Source: Mantis religiosa (taxonomy: Eukaryota > Arthropoda > Insecta > Mantodea > Mantidae). Taken from it: a stretch of DNA of 64,000 bases. The notes below the pieces were generated by a model. The model ran no database searches. It worked only from the letters and a program-made list of their open reading frames with translations, and was not told the origin of the DNA. This document shows positions 45,018 to 57,991 of this stretch, one piece after another. Each line of letters starts with the position of its first letter. Positions within the stretch are counted from its first letter, which is position 1. The translations under genes and the position numbers were made by a program. The stretch lies in assembly GCA_030765055.1 (NCBI GenBank), contig CM060953.1, forward strand, positions 75,368,836 through 75,432,835, read 5' to 3'.

Positions 45018-45459
45018 TGTTATGACTTTTGGGATCGTAGAATTAAAAGTCCAGTTGCAGAAACTCAAAATGCTCTTTATTTCCATAGAAAGACACTTTT
45101 TCAACTCTGATATCAGCAGAATGACACAAACCCAATCTTCAAGATTATCTGCCACACGTCCATAGACACTACACTCACTCACTGGCAGCTTCTCTAAACG
45201 TCCGTCTGGCTGGCTCCAGCCCCAGCCACACTTATACACGAGCCGCTGTTTCTCGAAGGTTGGCGAAGCCACACGATCTTTCGTGATGTATTAAGAAAGA
45301 GGAGTGAACTGTCCAGACATCTTTCTGACTCTTTCTATCCCCGCTTCGTTTCTCCTCCGCAAGTCTTCAGCGCTAGTGCGCACGGAGGCGTAGCTTGGGT
45401 GCTATCTGTCTCTTTCACTTCCCATTTCTCTCTTCCCAAATAACAAGTGCCTCGCGACA
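45018..45459 (-). mobile_element. Solo LTR (LTR copy 3), 442 bp
   Basis: The minus strand begins TGTCGCGAGGCACTTG and ends CCCAAAAGTCATAACA (TGT...ACA). It contains GAGAAACAGCGGCTCGTG, TATAAGTG (TATA-like) and GGAAATAAAGAGC (poly(A) signal), then TTTGAGTTTCTGCAACTGG and TTTTAATTCTACGATCCC. Length and both ends match copy 1. No TSD readable. Confidence 0.75.
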
Positions 45460-45502
45460 ATATTAAACTATAATGTTTATTACAACGAACATTGGACAAT
45501 TT

Positions 45503-45746
45503 TCCCGCCTCGGTAGCGTAGATGCTAACATGTCTGCCTCACGTTCAAGAGCTCCGAAGTTCGAATCTCGGTTAGGGTGAGTTAACTGGATAAGGTCTTT
45601 TCCGGGGTTTTCCCTTATCCTGAAAGACGAATGTCGGGTAACTCTAAGCTCCATGGACCCTGGGATCATTTGAGCATCATTTCACCCATTGCATTCATCG
45701 TCTGATATGACTTAACGTTAGAGGACGTAAAATTACAAAAAAAAAA
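45503..45746 (+). mobile_element. SINE-D copy 2 with poly(A) tail
   Basis: CCCGCCTCGGTAGCGTAGAT head, B box GTTCGAATCTCGG, GGATAAGGTCTTTTCCGGGG, CTCCATGGACCCTGG, CATCATTTCACCCATTGC, GACTTAACGTTAGAGGACGT and an A10 tail at 45737. Confidence 0.9.
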
Positions 45747-47134
45747 GGACAGTACCAACTATACGGGCAAGATGCCCTCTCTCTTGGGAAGAGAATGAGG
45801 AGACCCATATCCGGGGTAACAAGGATAAAGTCCTCAACGATCTCACTAAAGAGCGGAAGAGGTAACCCGACATTTTGAGTTAATACAAATGGAGCCTATG
45901 ATGATTAGCCTTAAGATGGCAATCCCATCATTCGACTTACTCTGCAGAACGCCAGTAACGTACCCAGAGGACATTTGCTTACTAACAGACTTATATAATG
46001 TTTATTAGACATATTCACAGTTCTCATCATGAAGTAGCAATCCGGAGTACTTGAAATATCTTTTAATTTGCACGTCGACAATGCTTGTGTTCACCAGAGT
46101 CTTGTAAATGAATGATTCTCTATATAAATCCAAAACAGTGTTTCTGCAATACATGGCTTACTATAATATCAAAATATTGTTTTTGACGTTCTACGCCATC
46201 TAATTTTACTTTGTGTTCACTTCATAGGAAAGGAAACTTTAATTCACTACATCTTACAGTATATTTTCGATATAGAAAGTGAAATAATAATAAAGCTCGC
46301 AGTAGCTAGGTACATACAGCTTCACTGATGGAATTTTTCAGACCTTCGCCACCTAGTAAAATTGTATTAAGCAAACAAGAGAAAGGAAATTAAAAATTCC
46401 AGAATGTTGTTAACACCAGCTAAGAGTCTGATGGTATTACTCTCTACTGAGTATACACATTTCATGAACACAACGAAAGCAAATGTTTGAGCTAGTTCGG
46501 TTGTATGCCCCTGAAGCGATATTGGCAACCTTTTAATAATCAATAGTGAATTCTACCGTTATGACGCAATAGGTAAAAGGTTATTAAGGTGAAACGCGTA
46601 CAGGTGCAATAGCACGCCCGTGTGTGTATATTGATGAATGTTTTTAATTTCTAATATAGAAAAATCAGCTAAAGAGGGTATCCATGTCATCAGAATAATG
46701 CATCAGATAAACTTTTTTCATATCGGTATGAGCACTGTGTTAAATGAAACGAGCTGTTTCATTTGTCATATTTTTAATCAGTGTGATTTCTCCTCTGATA
46801 TTCTGCTTTCAGTACAAATTGTTTTAAATGAAAAGTTGTATTAGTTTATAGTTTTAGAATGAACTTTCTGTTACATAATTTAATAAAATACTTTCATTAT
46901 TAGCACATCATTTAATGCACGTACAAAGCTTTATTTATACCAATCACAATTTATTGTACAAATGCCATTACTTACAGCGCTTTAAAAAGAGTAATATTAA
47001 ATGATAGTGACTGGAAAAGCGCAGAGCAAAATGAAGTTGAAACATTTTATAATATGAAACACATACTTAATAATACAAAATTCTTAAATGCTAAGACCTT
47101 AGAATTTGCCATACAAATAGTTGTTCTCCGAAAA
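45747..47134. other. Unannotated spacer
   Basis: No coding motif, SINE head or inverted repeat recognised. Confidence 0.4.
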
Positions 47135-47169
47135 TACGAGGGCTGTTCAATAAATGATCACAATATGTT

Positions 47170-47815
47170 TTTGACAACGTACCTTTACTCATCCTCATAA
47201 TTTTGATGGTCCTTCTCAAAATGATCTCCCCTGAATGCGATGCACTTATCCCAGCGTTTCTGCCAGTCTTCAAAGACATGCTGGAAACCATTTCTGAAAT
47301 ATTCTTCAAAATCGCCTCCGTAGCCTTCACCACTGCTTTTGATGATGGATAATGCCTCCCACGAAAGCATTTCTTCATGTTAGGGAATAGAAAAATGTCA
47401 CATGGGGGCTAAATCCGGACGATAGGGAGGGTGAGGGATGCATTTCACGTTGATTTTTGCAAGATATTCAACAAAAACATTGGCAATATGCGGCCGCATT
47501 ATCTTGGTGCAGTATCCAGTCTGCTTCATGGAAATGCCATCTTTTGCGCCTGATATGGACTTGTAATGTTTTCAGGACATCCTTGTAGTACTGTCCAGTT
47601 ACTGATATGTGTGTAGGTACAACATGCTGATAAACCATTCCATGAATATCAAAGAATGAGATGACCATAACTTTCCCAGCAGAAGCAACCACTTTTGCTT
47701 TTTTGGGGGCTGGTGATGAAGGAGATTTCCACAGTGAGCTTTGCTGTTTGCTCTCAGGATGAAAATGATGTAGCCAAGTTCCATCAGCATTGATTACGTT
47801 TGAAAGAAAACTCTA
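47170..47815 (-). pseudogene. mariner-family transposase, C-terminal half
   Basis: N to C: NADGTWLHHFHPESK (first catalytic Asp), SPSSPAPKKAKVVASAG after a frameshift, KVMVISFFDIHGMVYQHVVP, VTGQYYKDVLKTLQ, second block WILHQDNAAA, IPHPPYRPDLAP, a one-base insertion, then the third Asp in DIFLFPNMKKCFRG. It ends DWQKRWDKCIAFRGDHFE. All three acidic residues survive despite at least three frame breaks. The N-terminus is lost. Confidence 0.92.
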
Positions 47816-47833
47816 GATCTTCCTCTAACGTCA

Positions 47834-48267
<434 letters not shown>

Positions 48268-48477
48268 CTGCATGTTACCTCCATTGCAGCGGTAGGCAAT
48301 AGTGAACATGTCTGAACTTGCCTGGTTCTCACAGACGGGAACCAGGAGTACCAACAATGAAACTACTAAGGCGTGTTTGTTTCACATTAAGCTAACAGAA
48401 TATAATAAGATTTAATTTTAGTGCGAAAAATTATGACCGTAAAAGTTATGATCATTCTTTATTGAACAGCCCTCGTA

Positions 48478-49650
48478 TTTCCATTTATATTCAAGTATGG
48501 AACGAATCTGGAGTACTTTACCTTAATAACTATAGCTACAATATAACAATTAGTTGTGTAATGCCTCTTCTACTATTCAATTTAATTAATTTTAATTTAA
48601 CCAATAAATCCCTACATTAAAGTCCTAGATAAAATGATTGAATATTGCTGCTCTTAAAACGTGAGTACATAAGTGACTTCTTCTAAACCTACTATGTGTA
48701 GTCATAATTCCATATACGCCCTTATATATTACAGAATTCACATAATACATGATTCTTCTATCTATATAGGTATTATATCACTGTAGTTAAGTACATGTGA
48801 AGTCAGAGCAAATGAAACAATGTAGATTATTGCACCCAATATGGTAAATAAAACAGAAGATATCCTAAGTCAATTCTTTTGTTAAAAGTAAACATTCGAT
48901 TGCTATTAATTTATGTAACTGCACATTTGTTGCTCAATTCGAAATTACTTGTAGTCAAACATACATTATGAGCAATGCAAATTGAATAGAAAAATCACTT
49001 CTTGTATGAATGCTGTAACATTACGAATACACCCATTTGAATTGATCAAATACATTTAAAAGATTCATCACTTTATTGCACTTGATGTCTCAACAGCAAA
49101 AATTAATATTGTTGCACTTTGATCTGCATGCTTTGTTTTCAAAGCTAGGCTTCCAAAATAACAAAACGATATCGAATTTATGAATCTGAGAATACGACAG
49201 TAAGGCAAGAAGGTTGGGGTAAAAGTTATTGCAATAGTTTTTCTTGCGGATACGTGAATGGGACACAAACTGTTATTTGTCGGGTGGAAGCTGTACAGGT
49301 GCAGTATGTATTCACAGGAACAAATGATTCTGTGATTATTGGTAGTAATACGAGACAGCTGTGAAATCAGTTGGGTGGTGAGCGTAGTTCGAGATAAAAG
49401 TAATCCGTGTTGAGCAGAGTGCATTTATCAAAATAACTGTTCTCTGAAAAAGGCATGCGCAAAAATGTCACAGTTAATTTTGAATCAACAATGAAGTGGC
49501 AGCGATGATGAGCGATCCTCGAGATATATTTCAGGCTGCGGACCAATGTGGTTTATGCTGTCACCAAGTAGCTCCTTGAGGAAAACAGGCGATGGACCCT
49601 ACTGAAATTAGCGAGGGCAAGTGACATTGACACACGCACAATTCACCATA
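48478..49650. other. Unannotated spacer
   Basis: A 118-codon minus-strand frame (49068-49424) has no known motif. Confidence 0.4.
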
Positions 49651-49929
49651 TTGTTACGAACAGAACTGTTTATACTTAAAGATTTCTCCACTAATAGGTT
49701 TTACAATCTACTCTGTAAGTAGGGGCGTAGCTGGATGGATATGGGAGCAGATTGTAGAGATAAGTGGTTGGTAGAGAGTTGGTAGAAGGTAGATCGAGAT
49801 AAGTAGAGTCAGAGGCAACATCGAGTTCTATAATATTCCAATGTAATATATCCTAATTAATTGGTTTCAATACAAGTTACTCTCGAAGTCTTTAAGAGAC
49901 TTGGGTTCAAATAGTGTTAACAGTTACAT
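49651..49929 (+). mobile_element. Possible short solo LTR
   Basis: Starts TGTTACGAACAGAAC and ends GTGTTAACAGTTACA, i.e. TGTTAC...GTTACA termini. No TSD, poly(A) signal or partner copy could be confirmed. Confidence 0.25.
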
Positions 49930-51433
49930 TATTATGTTATTAATACCTTGAGGATGTGTAGCCCTGTATGGTTAGAGAATGCCTGTGGAGTAGCCATCGC
50001 TGGAGGGCGGCATGACGAGTCTGACTCTAATATCAACGTGACCTCCGGAAGAACCAAACTAGAACGACCCATTCGAATCCCACGACTGCTAAAAATACAG
50101 TATTTAAATACTGATAGGTACTTTCAATATGGCGATCTATTGCTCAATCAGCAATCCAACAGCAGAAAGGCTACGTAGATGTTCCCCAAGCAAAGCTAAG
50201 CATGATCATACTCCTCAAAAGCATCGTAACTGCAATTCGGCGTCTTCGTAACTGAGATTACTTTGGTCAGCATCCAACCACCTGTACGTGGTCCACACGA
50301 GTAAGCATTGGTATTATATGATATCATTTCATATCACATGAGTAAGCTGGAAACTGATGCCATAAGCTAAAGTCATGAGAAATCTGTATAGTGCTGTTCT
50401 CATAGATCATCAGAATTAAGGACTTTGGAATGTACAAACTAGTCAAGTCGCAGAAAGTAAGCATCAAATAATGCCGTTCAGAAATTTGTTAAGTTTTTAA
50501 GTATTCCCCTATTATACACGTGACAATATTGTGGTCAGAGCTGCGTCCACAAAATCGCATCTCAGGGAGTACTGCAGGCAGTGACGGTTGTTCAACGGCA
50601 GATGCGATAAGCGAAGTGTTCCGACCACTTAGCACGCTGGCAACAAGACGCCGACGACTTTCTATAACGAATAATCGCAATCGATGTATTTTGAACCAGT
50701 GCACACCAGTCGGAACATAAGCGGAGCGACTGAAGGTCTGTCAGAATTCGTTTCTAATAAAATTGATGGTGATCATGGCATATGACGGGTGCCACTCCGT
50801 TCCACATGGCAGAACAGTGAACGCACGGTAATGCAGAGACTTCCTTATTCGACAAGTAGGACGTGACATTCGAGAGAAGTGCCTGAATCGTGTGTTCAGT
50901 GTAATCATACTCCAAAAGCAATACTGCATAAACTCGAGTTTACAATGGCAACTGCGATTCAGGACATGAGAAGTATTTTTGCACCAACCGTACTTTCCTG
51001 ACATTTTTTCCTGTAATATTAATTTCATACGAAAAGAGAAAAGAAAAGCTAAATCTCTGCCGCAACAGATGACACATTTCACATATAGTGCAGCAAATAC
51101 TCACGCAGATGGTGTTTAGTGCATCCCACATCGTTGGCAGCGTGTGGTAAATGTTACAGGGGGCTACTTTGAGGGTCTTTAGACCTAGTTGCATCATATC
51201 AACTCTATGAGTACTATGCTGTAATTATTTTGCACCGTGAAACCAGAATTGTCCTGTTTACTACTGTAATAAATATGGCACAATGTTCGCATATTCTTCA
51301 ATGTCACACTAGTTGTTTCCAACTTGCCCTTTCACCTCTGTATTTCACATTTTACAACCGAGCTGGTATTTCGAGGGAAAAAATAGTTGCAATAGCTTTT
51401 TTCCTAACTGTTGTATATTCAAGAAACAATAGA
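49930..51433. other. Unannotated spacer
   Basis: Several overlapping short frames (50489-51197) but no recognised motif. Confidence 0.4.
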
Positions 51434-51617
51434 CACTGGCGAAAAAAGTGCAACATCATCAAGGAATACTTAACTTAAAGAAGAGTTAAGTTAAAGCATC
51501 ATATGATTTCAAATGTGATAACTTCATTCACGAATACTATAACTCCTCAATATCCACATACTATGCCATGTTTCAATGAACACAGTCCTGAACAGTGTTG
51601 CATTATTTCCGCCAGTG
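51434..51617. mobile_element. 184-bp MITE with about 22-bp TIRs
   Basis: CACTGGCGAAAAAAGTGCAA at the left, and CACTGGCGGAAATAATGCAA as the inverse of the right end. No coding sequence. The end sequence suggests a Tc1-like non-autonomous element, but TA duplications are not evident. Confidence 0.7.
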
Positions 51618-52759
51618 CATTTTATTTAGCGAAGCTTGAAATGCATTGGTTAAATATCGAAGTATAATTAATTAGTTAAAGCATATGCTCAAAAAAGATA
51701 TCCGCTTGCACTACAGTATAAGCACTTCCTTTCTCGATATATCAGTAATTCATCCAATTTAGCAATACGGTTATTCCGCCTGGGGAATTGCTTCTACGGT
51801 TAAATTTCAGACCATACGAAGAAAGTGACTACGGCTTGATATGCTCACCATGGAACGTTGGCAATAATTATGCTTCATTACTTAGGACTTCAGGAGGTAA
51901 CAAAGTCCCTTCGCATGCATTACATACGACTTTTAAAAAATGAAAATCATTGAAGTCCTCCAACTCAGCAAACAATAACATATTACCTGATCCACCACTC
52001 AGAAGATTAAAAGATATACCGAATTGGGATTACAACTCAGATAAGTACATCCTCAGGTTTATAGTTGTATACGTTCCTCATCACAAGTTTCGTATTATTT
52101 TTTTATTAATTAAAAATATGTGCGCGATTGTACTGTATTTAATTTAACAATAAAATGAAAATAGTCTGTAGCTCATCTTGGCTTGCGCCTCTATCTTTCA
52201 TTATTTTGTTGCTCATTTAAGTCTTCAAATCATTTTTAATGAGTTACGGACTTTCGAGTCAAGTTTTACATGCACTTTTGTTTGTACATTTTAAGCATTT
52301 CACAAAATTTCCCATAATTTTTTCGCCTACTGCCGTATCACCAATTACTGACTTAGTTGACGGAAACTTTCTGCAGGTTTCAATTTCTAAACATTCAAAA
52401 ATCGAAAATATCTCTCACTCGACTGTTGGGGCTTAATGTCACGCAGCAGAATCTGAACAATCATAGACTGCATAAAAATGGCTTGTTTCGACTGCTATAG
52501 GCCGCGCAATGATTTGTGAATACTGAAATATTTAAATAAAAGAATTGATGTGTGCCTCTTACCTGTTTTCCCTGGCCTTCAATGGCAGTGATCTCATTGC
52601 GATGACTTCAACCTCTCAAGTATCACTGGACTATTTATTTCACTCTTCGCTATTCAGGAAAGTCTCTAGCAAATTAAATAAGCCCTATAGTTCCAGAAAA
52701 GTTGTTCCTTACACATAACTTAACACAATTTTGCATTTAATAATATTTTAATTCTTCTG
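51618..52759. other. Unannotated spacer
   Basis: Nothing recognised. Confidence 0.4.
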
Positions 52760-53300
52760 CGCCTAACACATCTTCATCCGCAGTCATTGTCGCTGTCTTC
52801 TTCGTCACTGCTTTTCATTACATTGTCTCCAATTATAATTCTTTCAATTCTTACTTCATTAATGTATCTCTTTCCTAGTACTCCTGTTCTATTTTATCCA
52901 CATGATGGCACACCTTTTCCCATTCCATTTGTCCAATTTATTGAAATCATTGACGGCACGACATTTCGTCTTTCAGTTTATTTAGGTTACATTTCCGCAA
53001 GCAACACTTTGTTTGACATCTGCCCATATTAATTCTAAAGGATTTGGATCCGGATGAGATGGAGGAAGCCTTAAGGTTGCATGGTTATATTCTGACAATA
53101 TTTGGTCAATCGAAAAGTTCTTCTAAGTCGGCATTTTGGCTAGAATTAAACCATACAATGTTGTTTTAGTGTTATTTGTAACCAATAAAGCACATATCTT
53201 TTAAAGAACTTGACGTTGGAGTTTTATCTACTTATGTATTATAGTAGGATGCATTATCTATTGCTAGCACCGAGTTAAGGAGTAAATTTGAAATTAATAT
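52760..53300 (-). pseudogene. IS630-type transposase remnant, C-terminal half
   Basis: Read on the minus strand: NSVLAIDNASYYNT (second catalytic Asp, usually MDNAPYH), KTPTSSSLKDM, NADLEELFD, then LPPSHPDPNPLELIWADVKQ (third block, catalytic Glu in NPLELIW), and after a break EWEKVCHHVDKIEQEY and an acidic end EEDSDNDCG. This matches the DDE superfamily endonucleases of Tc1/IS630 type common in hemimetabolous insects. Multiple stops; no TIR located. Confidence 0.8.
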
Positions 53301-53832
53301 GGTGTGTAACCATATAACATAATTTTCAGTACTTAATTTCTTAATGAACACTTAATATGCGTATAACTGTCACGGTATTTCATCAAGTAACTACAGTGAA
53401 AGTTCGCCGAGTACAGCAGTTAGAAGGAGACAGAAGAGAAAGAAGGATAGACTTGGGCTCGCTGACGGTTCTATGGGTGAAGGTCTAGAACCATTCCGCG
53501 ACTTATACAATACTCACACAACATTAACAAAAAATGAAATACACACTTGACCTTAGAAATGTCAATAATATATGCGCAGAACGAATGGGAAACGGTCATT
53601 ACTTTCTGGATTAACCTAATCTCATAAACTGTCATCCGATTGGCTATGTAAAGAAGATCCTGATTTCTATATCTTGTGGCACGGTGATGACATTGATGGA
53701 ATTGGCAGTGCAGAAGATGGACAATTGTTTGCTTTATGTCCATAAATTGCTAGTTATAACAAACTCAGTTAGAAAGAGATTGTAAATAATGTTCACTAAA
53801 CCAGTAATCGTGCGTGATCGCACGGCCAGTGA
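53301..53832. other. Unannotated spacer
   Basis: A 90-codon minus-strand frame at 53471-53743 shows no known motif. Confidence 0.4.
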
Positions 53833-53974
53833 TTGATAATTAGATTTGCCGTTTTCAAATAAGCGCATGAATAAATGTCTTGCTTGAGAGCATTAAAAAT
53901 AGGTTGATAATTAGATTTGCCGTTTTCAAATAAGCGCATGAATCAATGTCTTGCTTGAGAGCTTTAAAAATACG
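53833..53974. repeat. Tandem duplication, 2 x 71 bp
   Basis: TTGATAATTAGATTTGCCGT starts at 53833 and again at 53904. The two units differ at only a few positions (e.g. GAATAAATG/GAATCAATG, GCATTAAA/GCTTTAAA), so this is a recent local duplication. Confidence 0.95.
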
Positions 53975-54514
53975 TGCCAGTTTAAACGTTCCTGTTAATA
54001 TATCTTTTAAGAGAATCAAAGTTTCCTCAAAGGCCTATGTAACAATAGGTGTACTTGTATCACACATTTAACTATAGCCACTGTTATGGCAATGCTTAAT
54101 GACCTCTGGTGTGAAAAGTGGTTGATTATAGCTCTGATATTCTGAGAGTAAGATAAACCTCTCCAAATTTGGAATTGCGACACGAGTGAAGGGATGATTC
54201 ACATCTATTATAAAATAATGGAATAAATTTAAATAAATGAGCTTAAAATAAACTCTGTACTTCTAAATGGCTGTTTATCGGACACCACCATCTGCTTTGC
54301 TTGTGGGTAGTATGAACGCACGTGTTTCTCAGAGTTCAGAACAACCACATATGACTAATAGATGTCATTAACGGCTGCTATCGGCATCCCTTTGATCGAT
54401 ATAGGTCACAGCCCAGCATAGCGGGCAGTTCATGACGCACCCGTAACAAAAGATTAAAATCAAACCAAACATTTCAGATATATATTGTTAATAATCAAAC
54501 AATTGAGAATCAGG

Positions 54515-54518
<4 letters not shown>
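53975..54518. other. Unannotated spacer
   Basis: Nothing recognised. Confidence 0.4.

Positions 54519-54567
<49 letters not shown>
54519..54567. repeat. (TA)n microsatellite
   Basis: About 24 perfect TA units. Confidence 0.95.
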
Positions 54568-54569
<2 letters not shown>

Positions 54570-54674
54570 CTGCTGCAATGAACATTTCCGTATTAAGCTT
54601 TCATTTATGCTAGAGGTGAGGTTCAATTCTTTATCAAAATGAGACAATTTAAACGTTAGACTTAAAACCATACG

Positions 54675-54915
54675 TCCTGCGCCGTGGCGTAGTGGTCGCG
54701 TTGTGCTTTGCTTCCCTGCCACGGAGCCCTGGGTTTGATTCAGGTAGAGGATCGGTGCCCACTGAGCATCGTGAGGAAATTGAGGGACTACGGTAGGTAG
54801 CGAACCCTGGTCAAGAAAAGCAATATTTCCGGCTGGAGGTGTGTGATGCTGACCGCATCATCTCCTCGCATCATTTGGATGATCGCCTACCTCTGCCCGC
54901 TCCGGCCCGCTCTGA
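54675..54915 (+). mobile_element. SINE-H (tRNA-headed), single copy in window
   Basis: TGCGCCGTGGCGTAGTGGTC (A box), GGGTTTGATTCAGG (B box) at normal spacing and a G+C-rich body with GCATCATCTCCTCGCATC, unlike the AT-rich flanks. Tail and TSD unclear. Confidence 0.6.
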
Positions 54916-56023
54916 TGCGGCTGTTACACCATGGCTTATTATTTAGTTGCTATTTATATCCTATCAACCAATCTATTCTTCCTGTCTATTCATATATATC
55001 CATACTTATGTTTTAAAATATTAATGACTGTACAATGAGTACAATGAATAAATATAAAATGACCACTATTAATTTAATGGTTATTTAATATTTATTCATT
55101 GTCCTGAATATATTTTTATCGATATTTCACTCATTTTACTGTGAGAAATTTCTTATACCTTATTAGATTAATCAGTAGCCATTATAGCAAAGAATACTTA
55201 TATAGGTACTTTGCAACATAATACATAAAGAACACAAAGCTTTTGCGATTATGATTCATTCACACAAGCCGTGAGTAAAGTAGTAGTTGGAAGAGTGAAG
55301 AATACATGAAAATGTACAATACTACGATCAGAGTTCGAATTCATTATTGGAAAAGGAATATATGTATAATGGGAAATGTGGTGCTGAAGGGATGATGGTG
55401 TTCTCGGAGTCTGCGGTGATCATGTGGAGCTGCATTGTTCTCACCTGATATCGTCCCGCGTTGTGACTGGGGTTCAGCGCCTCAGGAAGACGATGAAGTC
55501 ACGAGCTGCTTACTTCTTCCAGATAGGAATCTTTGGTTCAGATCTAGCACTCATATGTATCGATGCATATAAAAAATATCGGGATCTGCTTCAGTCTTAG
55601 CTATGAGAAATCTTAATTTTCAGAAGTGGTCGCGAGTGAAAAGGATAAATTTTCTAAATATACTTCCATGGCAATAAATTCTTTATACTTTAAAAATATC
55701 AAGATGTTCAATTTAATTTGTATTATTTATACAATTTTTCGTATAAAACTTGACAATAATATTGTATACCTTGATTACAATTAACAGAAAACTGGTGTTA
55801 ACTCGATTACAATATTTTGTCGTGGCACTGAGCTTACGTCTATTCCCTATAACGTTCTTCCAACAAATGGCGCTATCTTTCCTAGCTGTTTTACCAAAAT
55901 TATTAACTTTTCATTCTCTCGTTGCTATCACTACCAATCAAACTCAATTTTTACTGGCCCACGTCACACATTACTTAATCAATCTCATTTTCAAAACTAC
56001 CAATCCTAAAACATTCACATCAT
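54916..56023. other. Unannotated spacer
   Basis: A hydrophobic 114-codon frame at 55750-56094 runs into the SINE and is probably chance. Confidence 0.4.
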
Positions 56024-56290
56024 ATCACTTACATGAAATGAAATGTGTAGTGTTTAACGCCCGCTTTTACTACATACGGCACCGCAGGCGATGACACTGA
56101 TGATACATGAGATGAAGATGGGGCACCGGTGGAATGAGATAGCGGGGAAACCGGAGATCCCGGAGAAAACCCGCCCCACCGCCGTGTTGTCCACGACAAA
56201 TCTCACTTTGCGGTCGCCTGGGATCGAACCCGGGCCGCCTTGATGAGAGCCAAGCGGTCTAACCACTGAGCCACGGCCATCACTTACATG
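56024..56290 (-). mobile_element. SINE-A copy 3 with 12-bp target duplication
   Basis: The insert 56036-56278 lies between exact ATCACTTACATG copies (56024-56035, 56279-56290). Minus strand: GTGGCTCAGTGGTTAGACCG, GGGTTCGATCCCAGG, AAAGTGAGATTTGTCGTGGA, GGATCTCCGGTTTCCCCG and AAGCGGGCGTTAAACACTAC. Confidence 0.93.
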
Positions 56291-56704
56291 TTGCTTCATC
56301 TCATGAGCTACTGAATTTTATCAGTTCCCTTTCTTATTCATTTTAACAAGTCCATATCGATTCTTAAACCACATATTACAACATTTTTCAACTCTAGGGG
56401 CCTAAACCAAAAACAAACAAAAAAAAAAGCAAAATAAAAGTTACTAGTCGGCTAAGATATGAATGCACTTGAAGGAGAGCAACACTGTTTTGTTTACTAC
56501 ATGAAGCTTAGGGAACCGCACGGAGCGAGGGGAAAGGCGATACTGGGAATGTACAGTCACACAATTAAAACAGTACACGCCTGCTGATGTCCTCACGTTA
56601 GTTCTCGGAAGCAGCAAGTCTGGGAATGTTTGTTTCAGGTCCTTCATCTGCTATCTCCGTGTTACTGTTTGTTCCCTTTATCAGCAATATTCATATACTC
56701 AAAA
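56291..56704. other. Unannotated spacer
   Basis: A short A-rich run at 56415. No feature. Confidence 0.4.
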
Positions 56705-57991
56705 TGACATTGATCACGATTGCAATCTTTATCATCATCGCTGCTCTCTAGACCCACGTTTATAAGTATATCTTCAATTGTTTACTCCACTAATCCATCT
56801 CGGCGCTTAGCATATTGCACAATTCTTTTCACTTGTCTGCATGCTGCTGCTATCCAATCAGTTTGTGTAATTTGAGCTATGCAGCTTGTTCTCATAGCTT
56901 TCAGATTACTCAAAGTAAGCGATGGTGCTTCTTGCTTCAATCTTTGTTTAGTTCCAGATAGCTCTATAGGGATAAGGTCACAGTGCTACGGAGGAAGACG
57001 TAAGACTGTAAAATCCCTTTGTTCCATTATTCAATCAAGTCAATAAACAGGCTTTTTAAATTAATTTTCACTATCTCTGAAAGCCAATGTTTTGTCAGTT
57101 GCGGATCATGTTTAATTTTCTTTTGTGTTGGCCAATGAATAACCTGTGCCTTTCGAGATGAAGTGTTAGAGGCTTTATTTTCCTGCACGATATGGCAAAA
57201 CAATGCTTTCAGGTGGAATATTTGATATTAATTTCTCTTCTACCCACTTTTTATAATGTTTACGTTATTTGCTGATTTGGATTTTGAATCGTAAACCAAT
57301 TGAGTTCGCTCAGTAAATACCATGGATTCCCCCTATGTACAAATTGTTCTTTGACCAGCACTAGTATTAGTCAAAACACCTGGTACTTCCTCATATTGCC
57401 AGCACTTCTTGACGTTTAGTGAGTATGGACCCAAGTTTCGTCCGTATAAACTACTGGTTTACGTGGCCCTTTTTCATTTTCAATAATAGCCCTTAAGTAC
57501 TCAACAATTTGTGGTTTCTCCATTAGCACATATTGTTTGTCTTCTTAAATTGAAATCCCATTTCTCTCAATATTTTTCTAAATGTTTCTTTGCCACCCTG
57601 AAACTTTATTTATTAATTAGCGAAGTTCAGGAGTTTCCTCAAATTAGGAATTTCCTTTTTCTGTTCGTAGTACTCCAAAAGGTTTCTAGGCACAACGTAC
57701 TTATCAAACTCAAGAGATACGGTTGTGCGTGCTTTTCGATTTTTCCGCGAAGTTGTAAACTTAGCCCCAGCTGATGAAGCATTTTATGTTCATGATGGTT
57801 CTCCCAGACCTTCCCACTATTTTTGCTGCCCTAACTGCTGCTTTTTCAATGGGTACGAGTAACCTTCTCTCCTGCTTTTCTTGTCTACAGAACTGTATAA
57901 CCTGATATATGATTTGCTTTTCATCAGAATGGGATACTTTTCCGGTCTTTAACTTTGTAGGTGCATCCGTAATTAAACTTTTCAGATGCAC
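56705..57991 (-). pseudogene. IS630-type transposase, full-length but degenerate
   Basis: Minus strand, N to C: KTGKVSHSDEKQIIYQVIQF and AAVRAAKIVGRSGRTI (helix-turn-helix region), FRKILREMGFQFKK, MEKPQIVEYLRAII, KPVVYTDETWVHTH (first catalytic Asp, about 57435-57475), a middle with KASNTSSRKAQVIHWPTQKK, then CDL.PIEL (third block with Glu, about 56970-57000). It ends DWIAAACRQVKRI, RRDGLVE and an acidic ESSDDDKD stretch. At least six stops or shifts. Same superfamily as 52760-53300 but a distinct subfamily. Confidence 0.8.

Noticed and set aside
55750..56094. 114-codon hydrophobic ORF that might be a membrane protein
   Set aside because: Its end lies inside SINE-A copy 3 and its composition reflects T/A-rich DNA; no motif.
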